Shown here: one piece after another, positions 21,322-36,945 of the stretch
Layout: each line of letters begins with the position of its first letter
Position numbering within the stretch: position 1 is the first letter of the stretch
From: Emiliania huxleyi CCMP1516
Taxonomy: Eukaryota > Haptophyta > Isochrysidales > Noelaerhabdaceae
DNA: 64,000 nucleotides
Direction: 5' to 3'
NCBI RefSeq assembly: GCF_000372725.1
Contig: NW_005201192.1
Span: 498,378 to 562,377, forward strand
Notes under the pieces: model-generated
What the model was told of the DNA's origin: nothing
Seen by the model: only the letters and a program-made list of their open reading frames with translations
Databases searched by the model: none
Made by a program: the position numbers and the translations under genes

Positions 21322-23432
21322 GTGCCCTGTGCGCTGTTCACACCGAGCTCCGAGCAGCGAGGCCTTTGCAACATATCTGAGGCAGTCGTCTGCCTCGCGG
21401 CGCACGAGCCCACCGGGCTCGTCGCGGTCGCCTTCGAGTCAGGCGCTTGCCACCTTCTCGCCACTCCGGCTGACACCGATTACGCGGACTCGACGCCGTC
21501 CGCCCTCTCCTGCCTCAGCGTCGGGCATCAGCGTGGCACGCGCTGCCTCGCCTTTGCCACCACGACCGCCACGGACGCCGTCGCGCTCGTGAGCGGCGGC
21601 GATGATGGCTGCGTGCACATTGAGACCTGCCACGTGAATAGTGCACGGGTCGCCGGTCGCGGCTGCCAGGACTGCCACGGCCAGGCCCAGGTGGCCACGT
21701 CAGCCCCGCGCGATTGCCCGATTGAGGCCGAGCGTGAGAGCGGGGCGACGACCAAGCGGCGCCGCCTCCTCATCGACGAGGTTGTCGCGGACTCGACCCA
21801 CTGGGCGGTCCCGCTCGGCCGCTCCGTCTGCGTCGGCCTCCTCTCCTCCGGGCAGGCGGCTGCTCCGGCCTCCGTCACACCCTCTCTCTCTCTGGCCGAT
21901 CCCCGACCTGGGGCGCCTAGGCAGCCACGGGACGCTGCCGCACGCGACGCCACTTCGTTGCACCTCTCCGCCTCTCCCTCCCCGAGGGCCCCTTCCTCCG
22001 CCTCTGCGTACCTCCGCCTCTCCCTCCCTCCGCCCCTCCCAGGCCGTCGCACGGCTCGGCCTCCTCGATCACGCCGTCGACGCTCTCCAGCTGGTGGCAC
22101 CCGCCGGCACCGTCGCCGCGGCTACCTTTGGCGGAGTCAGTCTGTGGGCTCGAGGCGGCGGCGGTGGCGGGGCGGGGGCAGCCAGCGGCGGCGAGGGCGA
22201 GTACGTGCCGGAGCACGCGTCAGAGTACGTGCCTCTGCCTCCGCGCGATCTCGCTGCGGCGCGCGGCGGCGCCGCTGCCTCCCTGCAGTGCGACGGCTGG
22301 GCGCGCTCGCTGGTCGCGTCGCCAGACGGCGCGTGGCTGGCGGCGTGGGTGGTCGTGGCCGGCCTCGACGCAACGGCCTCCTCCAAGCTGTGGCTGTGGC
22401 GCTGCGCCGACGGCAGCCCCTCCCCCACCCGCCCTCGGCCGAGCGACGTCCGCCACGTGTCCGCCACGTGTCCGCCACGTGTCCGCCACGTGTCCGCCAC
22501 GTGTCCGCCACGTGTCCGCCACGTGTCCGCCACGTGTCCGCCACGTGTCCGCCACGTGTCCGCCACGTGTCCGCGATGTGCCATGTGCCCAGGCGCCGAC
22601 TTTGAGTGCGGCGGCTTTGGAGCTCCGATTAGCGCGCTGGCGTGGCGGCCAGACTCGGCTTGTCTGGCGAGCTGCAGCGGCAGCGAGGTGCTGCTGTGGC
22701 GTTTCGGCGCCGCCACCGCCGCCGCCCGCTCCTCCGCCCTGCCTTCGGGTCCCGCCGGCCGCGCGCCACGACGGCATCCGCCGCCCTCTCCCGCCATCCA
22801 TCGGACACGACCCGTGACACGTCCTCCCGCCATCCATCGGACACGACCCGTGACACGTCCTCCCGCCATCCATCGGACACGACCCGTGACACGTCCTCCC
22901 GCCATCCATCGGACACGACACGTGACACGTCCTCCCGCCATCCATCGGACACGACCCGTGACACGTCCGCGCGACTCGTCCCGCCAGGCTCGACGCTCGC
23001 GGCTCGCGGCGGCTCGTCTCGGCCGCGTTTCGCGCTGACGGGGCGTGGCTCGCTTGCGGCGCCAGCGACGGCTCGCTCCACCTCTTTGCTTGCGAGGACG
23101 GCGCCTCCGCCGCGAGGGTGATCCGGCCGGTGCAGCCTCGCCCCGCCGCCGCCTTGCGGCCGGCGCCTGCGGGGCGGGCGGCGGCGACTGCGCCAGAGCC
23201 GTTGGGGCTGGGCGCGGTCGAGATGGTGCGCTGGCTCGGTGGATCGACCCTCCTCGCGAGTGGGCCCGGGGCGGTGGCGGTCGTGGCGTGCGTTGTGCCG
23301 CCGGAGCTCGAAAGCAACGCGGAGAGCACGGTGGCGAGCATGCGTGTGGAGCACTACCCTCCCGCGCCAGAGGGCGTCGCTGCGGTGCTCTGCACTGCCA
23401 TAGGTGGAGGGTGGAGGATGGCGGAGGGATAG
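21322..23432 (+). CDS. WD40-repeat protein of unknown role
   Basis: Beta-propeller protein. Exon 1 carries VCLAAHEPTGLVAVAFESGACHL and GTRCLAFATTTATDAVALVS with GGDDGCVHI, a first pair of blades. After an intron ending near 22045 comes VDALQLVAPAGTVAAATFGG with VSLWA, and SLVASPDGAWLAAW with SKLWLWRC. Intron 22413-22592 is GC-AG and contains an 11-bp minisatellite; it joins GAD to FECGGFG, then PISALAWRPDSACLASCSG with EVLLWRF. A further intron with a 36-bp minisatellite precedes RRLVSAAFRADGAWLACGA and GSLHLF. The last part contains VRWLGGSTLLASGPG. About six to seven blades. The specific WD40 subfamily is not recognisable to me. Confidence 0.7.
22446..22575. repeat. Intronic 11-bp minisatellite (CCACGTGTCCG)
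   Basis: Eleven copies of the palindromic hexamer CACGTG at strict 11-bp spacing, inside the GC-AG intron 22413-22592 of the WD40 gene. Read through, it would add VRHVSATCPP repeats to the protein in all frames, but exon continuity shows it is intronic. Confidence 0.95.
22788..22972. repeat. Intronic 36-bp minisatellite
   Basis: Five nearly identical 36-bp units containing CCATCCATCGGACACGACC and GTGACACGTCC, in the intron between the WRPDSACLAS blade and the following AFRADGAWLA blade of the WD40 gene. Confidence 0.95.
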
Positions 23433-23496
23433 CAAGCATCCGTGCAAAATAAAGATAAGAAGTGGTCCCGCGCGCGCTGCCGCTGGGCCTGGGGGG

Positions 23497-23665
23497 GAAT
23501 AGGACCGCCGCAAGTGGCGTGGCGCGGGGGCGGTTGAGCATCCCTCCCGGCGGGGCCCCTCTGCGCCGGGCGGAGGCGTCGGGGCCCACTCCGCTAACGT
23601 ACGCTCCGACCCGAAAATTCGTGGAGGGCCATGAAATTTAAGGTGTTGCTGCGCAAAAGGGGCGG
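23497..23665 (+). repeat. Dispersed repeat R1, copy 1
   Basis: Shares long blocks with 55771-55970 (same strand) and 60000-60160 (opposite strand): AGGACCGCCGCAAG, GCATCCCTCC, CCCCTCTGCGCCGGG, GGGGCCCACTCCGCTA, GCTCCGACCCGAA and AAGGTGTTGCTGCGCAAAAG. This copy lacks the central block present in the other two and has small insertions. Confidence 0.9.
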
Positions 23666-24639
23666 GGCGCGGGCGCGCGCAGCCCGCCGAGAGCGCTCAC
23701 TTTTTGGAGACCAGACCTTTCGATGGTTCATGGATCATGCTTTCTATGTCTATCTATCATGCTTCATGACACGAACGCGGTGGTGGGAGCTGGTGGAGCT
23801 GTCAGCTGATCGATCCAAGCGGGTGGGGAGTGGGGGGCATGTGGCTGGGCATGCAGGTCCGCCTGTCCGCCAGTCGGCCCGGCCTCTGACGTGGTCCAGT
23901 TCGTGGTGCTGCCGCTGCATTCGCTGAAGAAGAGAGGTCCGACTTGATTGGAGGCACTGGAGGCGATGGGGGTGGCGAAGCCGAAAAGGGAAGGTTGGGC
24001 CGGGCCGTGAGGGGCTGATGGCGCTGGCCAGCGCGGGGTGTGAGATGCCGTCGTCGTCGTATACTGCTGGCCCTCGCCCTCAGTTGCCAGGGCTGTGGGC
24101 TGCAGAATTGGCGTCTGTGGCGTCTACAGGCTCTGCAGCGTGATGGCTGGCGGGACTGCGAGGCCGGCGGCAGCGGAAGGAGAGGCTGGGCACGAGCCGG
24201 GAACAGGCTGGCCAGGTCGGTCCGCAGGTGGCTGCGCTCGGGCGAGGCGCGCGCGCACATGGCAGGCCGAGCAGGCTCGGCATATGGTGAACCCCCGATG
24301 TCGCGATGCGGCCCGCTTTCCGCGATCATTTCGTCCGTCCAATCGAAGGAAGCGCCGGATCGCCCATGTTATGGAGTTTTAGCCAAACTTGCCCCGATGT
24401 TGTTAGGTTTTTCAGTGTACGTACTTATAGCTTACTGGGAGAAAAGAGAGAGGGGGTTGTGTTCTCTAGGCCCCTAAGGGCCCTACGCGCGGCGTGAGAG
24501 CTCGGAAGCGAGCTTTGCACGGCGATCGAGGATGGCACGGTTCACCCCCTTCACCGAAGCGATGGAGATGCGTTCCGCGTGGTGTGACACAAATGAGAGG
24601 CGGGAGTGGGGAGGGTACGCGGTGCGGTGTATGTAGCTC

Positions 24640-24676
24640 TTACGTACATTCCCGGAGGAGGAATGCTGACGGGGGT
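24640..24676 (+). repeat. Short dispersed repeat (ACGTACATTCCCGGAGGAGG...)
   Basis: About 36 bp that recur at 59870-59906 with three mismatches; the core is CGTACATTCCCGGAGGAGGA. Both copies are in intergenic DNA in the same orientation. Confidence 0.85.
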
Positions 24677-24886
24677 TTCAGTGTATGTGGCTCTTCGTCC
24701 TTTTTTTGCACATGATTCGGATTTTCGCTATTTGGTCGTGTGGGTGTGTATTCCGACGCGGGCGGGCGCCTTGCGGCAGAGCCCTTAGCCACCCTTTGTC
24801 TTGCGCGGTCAAAATCGCAAACTGCAGCACCGCCGCGCTTCTGGGTCGACATCAACGCCTGTCGGGTCAAGAACAAGATTATCTAG

Positions 24887-26686
24887 ATGAAAACAGCGCG
24901 TATGGCACCTGCAGGCCTAGCGGCGACTGTGGCTGCTGCCGCCGCGGTGGCAGCCTACACGTGGCGCCGGCGCCAGCACGCCCGCCGCCGGCTCCGAGCC
25001 CACTGCTGGTGGGACGTGCCTCCTGGCCTACTCGCCGTGCTCGAGACCTCCGTCGACGTGTCCACCGTCGAGCTCACCGTCGGCGCCTCCGGCTGCCCGT
25101 CCGACGTTGAGGTTTGCGTCTTTCCCAACGCAGCCTGGGAGGCGCGCGTCGACGTGGATGGGCTCGCCTCGCTGGCTTCGCTAGTCGCCATTGTCGTCCC
25201 GTACGCCGGCATCATGCCGAAGCACCTCGATCGCCTGAGGGCCATCCTCGGGGGCCGACTGGGCAGCACCGGCGAAGGCGGCGTCGCTCTCCACAACCTT
25301 CACCACAATGGCCCAATCACGGCTGAGGTGCGGATCCACGCCTTCGCCGCTACCACCCTCGCCGCCGCCCAGCCCGCCGCCGTACACGCCCCATATTCCA
25401 TCCCACTCGCCCTTCTCCCGACTTGCGTGAGGAGCCTTCTGAGCAGAACGGCCTGATGGCGGCCGAGGCGACATCCCACAGACACATCGCGTCGCACCTT
25501 CCTCTGACCCACGCCTCCCCGTGTCTGCAGATGGCCATCGCCCTACTCCTCGCCGCCGCCAAGCGGCTGATCCCGGCAGACAGGCGGATACGACAGCACG
25601 ACTGGCGGCCGCGCGGGCTTCCCTTTGCGGGCGCACAGGTGGCGCGCTCTCCCACCCGATGGCCAGGACCGGTGCAGTCGGCCTCACTCGGCTCACTCGG
25701 CCTCCACCCTTCGCAGGTGGATCCTCCCGAGCCGATGGTGATGCTCGACGGGCGCACCGCCCTCGTCCTGGGGCTCGGTGCGCGCGCCTCGGCGTGCCAA
25801 GCCGCGGGAGGTCGCCACGCTCTCACTCGGCCTCCTGTCCCAAGAGGTGGCGTCGGCAGCCGTGTCGCCGCCGTGTGCGCCGCCCTCGGCATGGCCGTCC
25901 TCGCCACGAAGCGAAGCGCGCGGCTGGGCGGCGAGGGCGGAGGGTCGGGCATCGAGGTGCACCACTGCAGGCCTGCATGTGGCGAGCAGTCCGCCCTCAT
26001 GAGCAGGTGGGTGGCATGTGACTAGGTGCACCCGCCCGGCGCGCTGCGCGAGCTGCTACCGCGCGCCGACGCGCTGCTCGTCTGCCTTCCGGGGACGGAA
26101 GAGACGCGCGGGTGGGCGGCGGGCGGAAGCTTGGCGGTGGGCGCGGCGTCTCCTCACGCTTCGACCTGCGAGCAGGCTTATTGGCGCCGAGGAGCTCGCG
26201 CTGCTGCCGCGCCACGCCGTCGTTGTCAACGTGGGCCGCGGCGCCGCCGCTCGGCGAGGGCGCGCTGCGCAGGGGAGGGCCGCGCTTCACCCGCTCTTTG
26301 GCTGCGAGCAGGCGCCGTGATCGACGAGCACGCCCTGTATGCGGCGCTACGGGAGGGGCGGCTGCACGGCGCGGGGCTTGACGTCTGGTGGAGCTACCCG
26401 GCGACGTATGAAGAGGCGCTGTGCACACCGCCCTCGGCCTTCCCGTACGGTTGGCTCCACCACGCGGCGTGTTTGATTGCAGCGAGCGTGGCACCGCTCA
26501 CGCTGGCGTCGGTTGCGAACAGGCGAGCTCGACCGCGTCGTGCTCTCGCCGCACCGCGGAGGAGGCATCGGCGTCGCCGACCTCGAGCTCGCGCGAATGC
26601 GGCGCATCGGCGAGATGCTCAGCGCCGCCGGCCGGGACGGCGTGGAGAGGATGCCGCATCGGTGGGACTTTGGGCTCGGGTACTGA
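24887..26686 (+). CDS. D-isomer-specific 2-hydroxyacid dehydrogenase
   Basis: NAD(P)-dependent reduction of 2-keto acids or oxidation of D-2-hydroxy acids. Exon 1 (24887 to about 25330) has an N-terminal hydrophobic segment ([17 protein letters not shown]) and the substrate-domain pieces VVPYAGIMP and [15 protein letters not shown]; the latter precedes [15 protein letters not shown] across a GT-AG intron. Later exons carry [15 protein letters not shown] (Rossmann start), [32 protein letters not shown] with [30 protein letters not shown] with [27 protein letters not shown] and [10 protein letters not shown], where the His is the catalytic acid. At least seven introns split it. Its substrate cannot be told from sequence. 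The N-terminal helix suggests a membrane or organelle location. Confidence 0.85.
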
Positions 26687-27221
26687 CCCCCTCGCCTGGC
26701 GAACAGGCCCAGGGCTGCACACACCTGGCACACACACATACCTCACACGAGCGCGCACACACACACTCTCTGACGACGACCGCGCTTGGAATGTTGGAAT
26801 ACTCGCATATAGAGCACAAGAGCTCGCTCATGAGCTCGCTCTACGACACGGCTCGTCTCTCAACTGCATGTCCAACTTCATGTCCATGTGTCTCCGCTTT
26901 GCATCGCCGGCCCATATGGCCATGTCTGATGTCTCGTGACATGACGCGACGCGAACGCGCGAGCCACGAGGAGTCATGGGAGACAGAGTGTGTATATGTG
27001 AGAGTGTGTGTCATTCCCCACCACAGGTCACCGCACATACATCGATGTGTTTGTGTTGTGAGCCCATGTAGCATGTTGCCATGATCTCATTTATTTTGAT
27101 ACACCGGCTTGCTTGTTTTCCGCCCTCCAGGTCCAGCCCCCTCCGGCCCCTTACAAAGTAGACCGGAGGGCTCTACGACGCCTTCACACTCCAGGGGGCT
27201 GCATTTGATGTACCACAACCA
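26687..27221. other. Intergenic; short CA-rich tracts only
   Basis: Contains CACACA-rich and TGTGTG-rich patches (26712-26770 and 26980-27060). The two neighbouring genes converge here. No coding or RNA feature seen. Confidence 0.6.
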
Positions 27222-29393
27222 TCAAGTAGAGCATGAATGCGGTACAGATGCTCGCTCACGCACCGCATCGAGCAGAGCCAAGTGGCCGGCGAGGGAACGC
27301 TGCCGGAAAGTGCGTGCCACTCGCTGCCGCTCGCCAGAGAACGGCGCCTCGTCGTCGTCGACCTCGCCGATGGCGGCGACCGCCGCCTCGCAGCAGCGCT
27401 CCAGCAGCGCCAGCGCGCGCGCCTCGTTGTCCGCGGAGAGAGGCGCGTCGCCGCCCGCGCCGGGCAGGAGCAGCTCGCCGTCGTCCTGCACGGCGCAAAG
27501 CCGGGCGGTGGCGAGGAGGCGCGGCGGCAGGCTGGCCCTCGCAGGGCGCGGCGAGGTCCGCAGCGGCTGGGCAAGCCTCTCGCCGCCTGAGCCCCGAGGG
27601 GCCGGGGCTTCGCCCTCGAGAGGCGCCGGAGGGGCGAGCGGCGGGGCGAGAGGCGGGGCGAGCGGCGGGGCGGCCAGCTCGAGGTCGAGGTCGAGGCCGA
27701 GGTGGGCGGCGAGGAGGAGCACGCGGCCTACGCCTCGCACAACCTGGCGTCCTCCCGGCCAGCCTCGGGAGGGGAGGGTCGAGGAGGGCAGCTGCGCAGG
27801 CCGAGCAGGGAGGGCTCGGCGTCGAGCGCCTCGCAAGGCGGGAGGGAGAGGCGCAGCAGCAGCGGGGCGGCGCAGCAGCCCGGGTCCATGCCGTAGTGGA
27901 GCAGCATCGCCTGCGTCGCGGGTGTGCCGGGGCGGGAGTGGAGGCAAGGCGGCGGTGCGGGCCGGGCGTCGGGAGAGGGGCCGTGTCTTCCTGCGCGTCG
28001 AAGCGGCCGTAGCTGATGCACAACTGCTCGCCCTCTCCGACAGGCGCCACGGCTCGCAAGCAGAGCCGCGCGCCGCCGCCGCTCCCCTCGACTGCGAGCT
28101 CGAGGTTCGGCGCGCAGCGGTGGTTGCAGAGGTCGAGGAAAGGCGCCAGCACGAGCGCCCCGCCGGGCAAGCCGGCGCCGGCCGGTGCGGGCAGCGAGAT
28201 GGCTCGAGTGTCGAGGAGAGCCTTCGCCCAAGTCCAACGCTCCTCCGAGTAGGCACGCTCGACGAAGCCGCCGCCGCCGCCCTCGCCGCCGGGAGCGGCG
28301 GCTGCAGCCGCGGAGAGCGCCGGCGCGAGGCGTGGCATCAGCGTCTGGCGAAGCTCGGCCAGCTCTCCGCGCGAGGCATGCGCTGTCCAGTAGGCGTCTG
28401 TGCCGCCGAGGGCCTGCGGGCCGATGGAGGGGCAGGGGGGGGGAGGGGCTGAGACGGCGTGTGCGACGAGGAGGGGAGGGAAGAGGAGGAGGAGGGGAGG
28501 GAGGAGGAGGAGGGAGGAGGAGGGAGGAGGAGGGAGGAGGGAGGAGGAGGAGGGAGGAGGAGAGAGGAGGAGGAGGGAGAAGCCGCCCCGCCGGCTGCCT
28601 CGAGCTCATCGTCGCTCCACGCGGAGGGAGGCACCCCCGCCCCATCGAGCCGCGGCAGCAGGCCGAGCCACGCCGCCAGCGGACTCGCCGCGCCGCGCCC
28701 TCTCTCTCGCATCAGGAGGTGCATAACCAGGAGGTGGTCGCACCACTCGCCCTCCTCCTCGAGAGCGGCCACCACCGCCGCCGGCAGTTCGGCGCGCGCC
28801 GTCGCCCCGCTCACCAGAGACGCCGCCGGCAGCGACACCACCACCTCATCCGAGGCGATGGGCGACGCCGCCACGAGCCCTCGGCCACCAGCGGAACAGC
28901 CGACGACAGCGACTCGCTCGCCGCCGCCGCCGCCGAGGGCGGCAAGGAGGGCGCGAGCATTGGCGTCCGACGAGTGGCGGCGCAGCGGCATGGGCTCGAC
29001 CTCCACGACACACAGAGCACGCAGCAGTTGCGCCACCTCTTCTGCAGGCACCGACGGTGAGAGGTCCGCCGCAGAGCCGGGGCAGAGAGCCCGTCGAAGC
29101 TTGGTGAGCGCCCGCCACTCGCTTGCTGCCGACGCGGGTGGCACGTCGGAACCAACGTCGAGCGGCGGGAGCGCCCAGAGCTCAGCCTCGCTCATCGCAT
29201 GCAGCCGAGCGGCACTCAGCAGGCCGGGCGGGAGCGGTGCGGCGTCGCTGACGGCAAAGGCGGTGCCGAGCGCTCCGAGCGAGGAGAGCGCGGAGCGGCG
29301 AAGCGTCGATGGCCTCTCCGTCCAGGAAAGATGTCGCTCGTGGATTTGGTGGGCTCCACTGTGGGCGGCGCAAATCGTGGGAGGCGTCGCCAT
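27222..29393 (-). CDS. SET-domain protein methyltransferase, Rubisco-LSMT type
   Basis: Predicted lysine (or His) N-methyltransferase. Exon 1 includes VVVSLPAASLVSG, then EEGEWCDHLLVMHLLMRERG and SPLAAWLGLLPR, the family's split-SET start. After a purine/pyrimidine-rich intron comes DAYWTAHASRGEL, then RWTWAKALLDTRAI, LVLAPFLDLCNHRCAPN (the NHxxxPN SET motif) and GEGEQLCISYGRFDAQED with the catalytic-type Tyr. Downstream exons give the Rubisco-LSMT substrate-binding region: MLLHYGMDPGCC, LPPRLLATARLCAVQDDGEL, and DNEARALALLERCCEAAVAA, ending at 27222. The start Met at 29393 (MATPPTICAAH) is the last good one; the frame is open further upstream. It diverges from the ankyrin/U-box gene by 196 bp, suggesting a shared promoter. 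Confidence 0.8.
28460..28580. repeat. Intronic purine-pure tract (GGGAGGAGGA units)
   Basis: About 120 bp almost without pyrimidines on the plus strand, inside an intron of the SET gene. Such polypurine tracts can form triplexes; that is inference. Confidence 0.9.
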
Positions 29394-29589
29394 TGGAGTC
29401 CTCTCACAACACTGGCGCGATTGGAGCACTGCGCGCCGCAGAGGGAGCGTGGAGCACTGCGTGCTGCAGAACGCACTGAAAAAGAATTTTTGTCGCTCGT
29501 GCTCCAAGTGCTCCACGCCATCGCACTGGAACGCTGGTTGGTTGGGCCAAATAAGAGGGACGTGCGGAGGAGATTTGGAAAAAGAAAAA

Positions 29590-31769
29590 ATGCACCCAAA
29601 TGGCGGAGATCGGCAGCCTTCCCCTAGCGGTGTGGAAAGCGGCCGGGCGAGGCGACGAGCGGCGCTGCTGTCGTGGCTCGAAAGCGGCGGGCGGGTCAAT
29701 GCGACTTGCCGGGCGGGCGATGTGAGCGGCGTCACCGCGCTGATGCTCGCCGCCCAGGAGGGCCGCGAGCGGGTGGTCGAGCTGCTGCTTCAGCGCGGCG
29801 CGGAGATCAACCTGCAGAAGAGCGACGGCGGCACCGCGCTGATGCTTGCCGCCGCCAGCGGCCACGAGCGGGTGGTCGAGCTGCTGCTCCAGCGTGGCGC
29901 TGAGGTCGACATGCAGAGCAGCGCCGGCGCCACCGCGCTGATTCACGCCGCCTACAATGGCCACGTGCGGGTGGTCGAGCTGCTGCTTCAGCGCGGCGCG
30001 GAGGTCAACCTGCAAAAGAGCGACGGCGGCACCGCGCTGATGCTCGCCGCCCAGGAGGGCCGCGAGCGAGTGGTCGAGCTGCTGCTGCAGCGCGACGCGG
30101 AGATCAACCTGCAGAAGAGCAACGGCAGCACCGCACTGACAAGCGCCGCCTACAATGGCCACGAGCGGGTGGTCGAGCTGCTGATTCGGCATGGCGCGGA
30201 TATCAACCTGCAGGACAGCAACGGCCTCACCGCGCTGATGACCGCCGCTGGCAACGGCCACGAGCGAGTGGTCGACTTGCTGCTTCAGCGCGGCGCGGAT
30301 GTCACCTGCAGAAGAGCGACGGCTGGACCGCGCTGATGCTCGCCGCCAGCTACGGCCACGACCGGGTGGTCGAGCTGCTGCTGCAGCGCGGCGTGGAGAT
30401 CAACAAGCAGAACAGCGACTGCTGGATCTCGCTGATGGCCGCCGCCGGCTACGGCCACCCCGCCACCGTGCTCCGCCTGCTGCGGGCGGGCGCGGATACG
30501 AAGCTGCGCTCTGCGAAGGGCGAGTCCGCGCTGCAGTACGCCAGGGAGCAGGGCCACAGCGAGTGCGTCGAGGCCTTCCGGCAGCACATCGCGGAGGTGA
30601 TTGCTAACCACCGCGAGGCGGCGGCGGGCGGCGCGGGCGGCGCTATCTCGGGCGAAGCGGCCTCTTCCGGCTCGCTGGGCAACCTTCCCAGAGAGGCGGT
30701 GGACGCAGCTCTCCAAGGCGACGAGGCGGCGCTGTTGGCGTGGCTCGAAAGCGGCGGGTGGGTCAATGCGACTTGCCGGGCGGGCGATGTGAGTGTCACC
30801 GCGCTGATGCTCGCCGCCAACAACGGCCACGAGCGGGTGGTCGAGCTGCTGCTTCAGCGCGGCGCGGATGCCAACTTGCAGAACAGCATCGGCTTCACCG
30901 CGCTGATGTTCGCCGCCGGCAGCGGCCACGAGCGGGCGATCGAGCTGCTGCTGCAGCGCAGCGCGGATGCTAACTTGCAGGATAGCGCCGGCGTCACCGC
31001 GCTGATGCACGCCGCTGGCAACGGCCACCCCGTGACCGTGCTCCGCCTGCTGCGGGCGGGCACGGATACGACGGCGTGCGATGCGGGCGGCAGGACGGCG
31101 CTTCAGATGGCCAAAAGCAAGGGCCACAGCGCGTGCGTGCGCGCCCTCGAGGAGCACGCGGCGGCGCAGGCAGCGGCGAGGGCGGTGGAGAGTGCGGCGG
31201 CAGAGGCGGAGGCGGCGCGGCATGCCGAGGCGCTGCTGGCGGAGGAGGAGGCGGAGAAGGAGGCGGGGCGCGCCAAGGAGAGCAAGAAGGGGAAGAAGAA
31301 GAAGAAGAAAGGGAGGGGTGGCGGCGGAGGCGTTGGGCCGTCGCATGAGCCCGAGGATGAGGCGGGCGAGGCGGGAGAGGGCGAGGCGGCGGCGGCGGTA
31401 GAGGAGGCGGAGCTGGCGGCGGCGCTCGAGGAGAGCGCGAGGCTGGAGGGAGCGAGGCCGGTGGTGGAGGAGCGGACGCTTGTCACTGCGACCGAGGGCG
31501 GCTCGCCGTCGGCTGCAGAGGCGCCGGCTGCGAAGGAGGAGGAGGAGCCGCCGGCCGACTTCATCTGCCCGATCACAACCGAGGTCATGGTCGAGCCAGT
31601 CGTGGCGGCCGACGGGCAGTCGTATGAGCGGACGGCGATCGAGCGCTGGCTCGCGACCAAGTCGACAAGCCCGCTGACCGGCGGCGAGCTCGAGCATAGC
31701 ATTTTGATCCCGAACCACAACTTGCGCCGGACGATTCGAGAGTGGCAGGAGGCGCGGGCGTCACTTTGA
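29590..31769 (+). CDS. Ankyrin-repeat / U-box protein (putative E3 ubiquitin ligase), one-base frame break
   Basis: Two ankyrin arrays and a C-terminal U-box. Array 1 has about nine repeats of GGTALMLAAQEGRERVVELL type; array 2, from WLESGGWVNATCRAGD, has about four. A Lys/Glu-rich coiled region (EEEAEKEAGRAKESKKGKKK) leads to the U-box ADFICPITTEVMVEPVVAAD with QSYERTAIERWL, which recruits E2 enzymes. No intron is needed. At about 30303 one base is missing relative to the other repeats (GTCACCTGCAG where the consensus has GTCAACCTGCAG), so the frame shifts between 29590-30336 and 30336-31769. This may be a sequencing error or an inactivating mutation; both halves otherwise look intact. Repeat units are very similar at DNA level, indicating recent expansion. 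Confidence 0.85.
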
Positions 31770-32224
31770 GCCCCCAGCCGGCGGCGAAGATTAGCATCTA
31801 GCGCAACGGGGGCAAGGGACCTAACTACCAAGCGGTGCCCAAGCCCGCGCAGCGCAGCGCCGGGGAACGCGATCCTTCGCGAGCGTGCTTGTGGACGACA
31901 GACGGACCCCACACTTCCGCGTACAGTGAAGCAGAGCCTGCGTTACACTAAACTGTTAGCGAAGAGGAAAAGAGGCTCTTGGAGCACTTGGAGTAAAGAA
32001 AGAAAGAAAGAAAACAGACAAACCCAGACGAGGGATGGGGGAGGAGGACAGGGTCCCCACCTGCACGAGCAGGATTTTGGAAGGACGATCAGGGGGACAA
32101 ATGGGGCTGAAGTGCTGTCAGCAACGCGGAGCGATTTCTTGGCCGCTTCCCAGCCAGCTCGAGCAGCTCCCTCCGTTCCGCTCGCCGCTGCGAGCACCCG
32201 GGCTCACCGCTCGTTGCGTCCAGC
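31770..32224. other. Intergenic between ankyrin/U-box and LeuRS genes
   Basis: An A-rich GAAAGAAAGAAAGAAAAC tract at about 31995-32015 resembles the one at 39612-39634. No gene seen. Confidence 0.6.
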
Positions 32225-36285
<4,061 letters not shown>

Positions 36286-36945
36286 AGAGCAGCGTGTGGT
36301 GGTGTCTATATGATGAGCTTCCATTCGGCCACCGTCCACACAATTCCGTTCGAGATAGAGGCCGCATCTTGAGAAAGAGGAAAGTGTGCCGCTGCCGGCT
36401 GGGTTTAGATCTTTAGATACAGTATATAGAGGCCGCATCTCGAAAAAAGTGTGCCGGACCTCGCTGCACGCTGGGGCGTGGGGGACCCGCGGAGGACCGC
36501 CGGACGCTCTGACGCGTGACGGCGTCCGCGCCCGAGAGACAGGGCGGGGTACGATCTCGGAATTGCGCATTACACGGCCGGCCCGGGGGCTTGGAGTGAT
36601 CGTGCAAACAAAAACATGCGGCGACCAGCACGCACAGCGGCTGAGGGGTGACGCACACCACAGGGCTCAGGGGGGCGGGACACCAGAGTTTGGAGAGATG
36701 AGAATGGCGAATGGCGGGTTTTAATAATTGCAAGTCGTTAAAGCGGTACAAAGAAGAGTGCGAAAATGGCGGGCATGGCGCATATATCTTTCCGGCCATT
36801 TCCCTTTCGCTGTCAAAGTATAAGTAACGAGGGGCTTGGCGTGCCGTCCCTGCCGTGGCCCCTCTATATTCTCTCCGCCGCGCGCCCCCGCGGCTCGTCG
36901 CGACCGTCGTCCCGCCGGGACGAGCCCGAACTCAGCGCCTTGAGT
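36286..36945. other. Intergenic between LeuRS and the convergent aminopeptidase gene
   Basis: Holds two short similar copies of ATAGAGGCCGCATCT (36355-36369 and 36427-36441), each followed by A-rich sequence and GTGTGCCG. No gene recognised. Confidence 0.6.

Larger units (their letters stand above)
23433..24886. other. Intergenic stretch with a dispersed repeat; no gene recognised
   Basis: It contains dispersed repeat R1, copy 1 (23497-23665), and a 35-bp sequence (24640-24676) repeated at 59870-59906. The longest open frames here are antisense-like and rich in Arg/Pro. No RNA gene was seen. Confidence 0.6.

Noticed and set aside
22788-22972. CRISPR-like array
   Set aside because: Units are contiguous 36-bp copies with no unique spacers, inside a eukaryotic intron.
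22069-23589. 506-residue minus-strand frame with RTRGGHVADTW repeats
   Set aside because: It is antisense to the WD40 exons and its intronic minisatellites; the repeats are translated satellite units.
23440-24886. Possible plus-strand genes at 24040-24497
   Set aside because: Overlapping frames in several phases, no recognisable domain, no splice support.
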